A stretch of 14,478 nt of DNA from Rhizobium leguminosarum bv. trifolii WSM2297 (lineage in GTDB: Bacteria; Pseudomonadota; Alphaproteobacteria; Rhizobiales; Rhizobiaceae): contig NZ_JH719395.1 of the NCBI RefSeq assembly GCF_000271845.1, positions 1,451,191-1,465,668 on the forward strand, read 5' to 3'. The position numbers and the translations under genes are program-made. Under the pieces are notes generated by a model. It did not search any database. It saw nothing but the letters and a program-made list of their open reading frames with translations, and was not told the DNA's origin. This document shows, piece by piece, positions 13,943-14,478 of this stretch (position 1 is the stretch's first letter; the number at the start of each line of letters is the position of its first letter).

Positions 13943-14478
13943 ATGAAGATTCGTCCTGAGATTTTGGATCATTGGTCGGAAGTGAGCGCTTGGCTTCCGG
14001 CGGGTTTTGACCTGGAAGCAATGGCGCGGTTGCGCGGTGCTTTCACGCGGGTGCGGGAAATCAAGAACGCCGAGACGCTGTTGCGGCTGGCGCTTGCCTA
14101 TGGCGGCCTCGGTATGTCGCTACGCGAGACCTGTGCATGGGCCGAAGCGGGCGGGATCGCCCGCTTGTCCGACCCATCGCTGCTCGAGCGGCTATGCAAA
14201 GCAGCCCCTTGGCTTGGCGACATCGTGGCCGCGCTGATTGCCGAGCAGACTAAGGTGCCGGCAGGACGCTGGGCGGGATATCGCTTGCGTGTGCTCGATG
14301 GAACGTCGATCTGCCACCCGGGCGCTGACCGCACGACATGGCGGTTGCATGTCGGCTACGACCTGGCAACGGCTCAAGTCGATCAGCTTGAGTTGACCGA
14401 CATCCATGGTGCCGAAAACCTTCAGCGCCTCACCTACGCACCCGGTAATATCGTGCTGGCCGATCGCTACTATGCAAG
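13943..14478 (+). CDS. IS4-family transposase, N-terminal part (cut by window end)
   Basis: The N-terminal 178 residues of a DDE transposase of the IS4 family are visible. The start ATG at 13943 has no good ribosome site, as is common for IS genes. A helical N-terminal region (residues ~1-105, with LLRLALAYGGLGMSLRET) is followed by the first catalytic Asp in the beta strand LRVLDGTS (D119) and the second in VLADRYY (D174). The third catalytic residue (Glu, in the YREK region) lies beyond the window. Full IS4-family transposases are about 400-470 residues, so more than half is missing. No frameshift is seen so far. The left IS terminus probably lies between 13880 and 13942. Confidence 0.88.
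   Translation, partial: MKIRPEILDHWSEVSAWLPAGFDLEAMARLRGAFTRVREIKNAETLLRLALAYGGLGMSLRETCAWAEAGGIARLSDPSLLERLCKAAPWLGDIVAALIAEQTKVPAGRWAGYRLRVLDGTSICHPGADRTTWRLHVGYDLATAQVDQLELTDIHGAENLQRLTYAPGNIVLADRYYA

Overview
The window looks like a piece of an alphaproteobacterial genome, most likely Rhizobiaceae (Rhizobium sensu lato). The grounds are high GC with strong codon-position bias, rhizobial-style GC-rich palindromic intergenic repeats, and IS and enzyme families common in that group. This is an inference from sequence style; no marker gene is present. An insertion-sequence fragment lies at each end (IS3 family at the left, IS4 family at the right), and the middle holds several broken or remnant genes, so it reads as a worn accessory region of the chromosome or of a large plasmid.

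Layout. Positions 1-497 are the 3' end of an IS3-family element (IS407-like), with its transposase tail and a probable terminal inverted repeat. Positions 630-1298 encode a secreted Gly/Asn-repeat protein, followed by a clear Rho-independent terminator (1356-1402) and an inverted-arm intergenic repeat (1443-1590). Positions 1651-4434 (minus) encode a 927-residue MHYT-PAS-PAS-GGDEF-EAL membrane protein of cyclic-di-GMP turnover. Behind its start lies a G-tract-rich stretch and a decayed fragment of a RibD_C/dihydrofolate-reductase-like gene (4608-4748, minus). Positions 4792-5982 carry two small unrecognised envelope proteins, one exported and one membrane-bound.

Positions 6114-7102 hold one unrecognised gene apparently split by a frameshift. 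Positions 7266-7583 (minus) encode a small lipoprotein. Positions 7913-9544 are the most unusual locus: an unrecognised N-terminal module with a four-cysteine zinc ribbon, fused in frame to a gamma-glutamylcyclotransferase-like (AIG2/GGCT) domain. That domain is frameshifted at the codon of its expected catalytic glutamate; its proper C-terminus is still readable one frame over, to 9402.

The right third (9689-13680) is a coherent small-molecule metabolism locus. A LysR regulator and, downstream of it, a GFA-family (glutathione-dependent formaldehyde-activating-like) zinc protein run leftward. A zinc-dependent alcohol dehydrogenase and a NepI-like MFS efflux protein run rightward. The divergent promoter between the two arms contains a perfect 9-bp inverted repeat (11237-11245 / 11276-11284), a plausible LysR operator. 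A truncated second GFA start overlaps the end of the intact one. Beyond the transporter come three hairpin repeats (13695-13879) and then an IS4-family transposase running off the window.

I see no tRNA, rRNA, CRISPR array, phage structural gene or replication origin. The best candidate for something undescribed is the zinc-ribbon/GGCT fusion. It appears to be freshly broken here, so its function would have to be studied in intact homologues.
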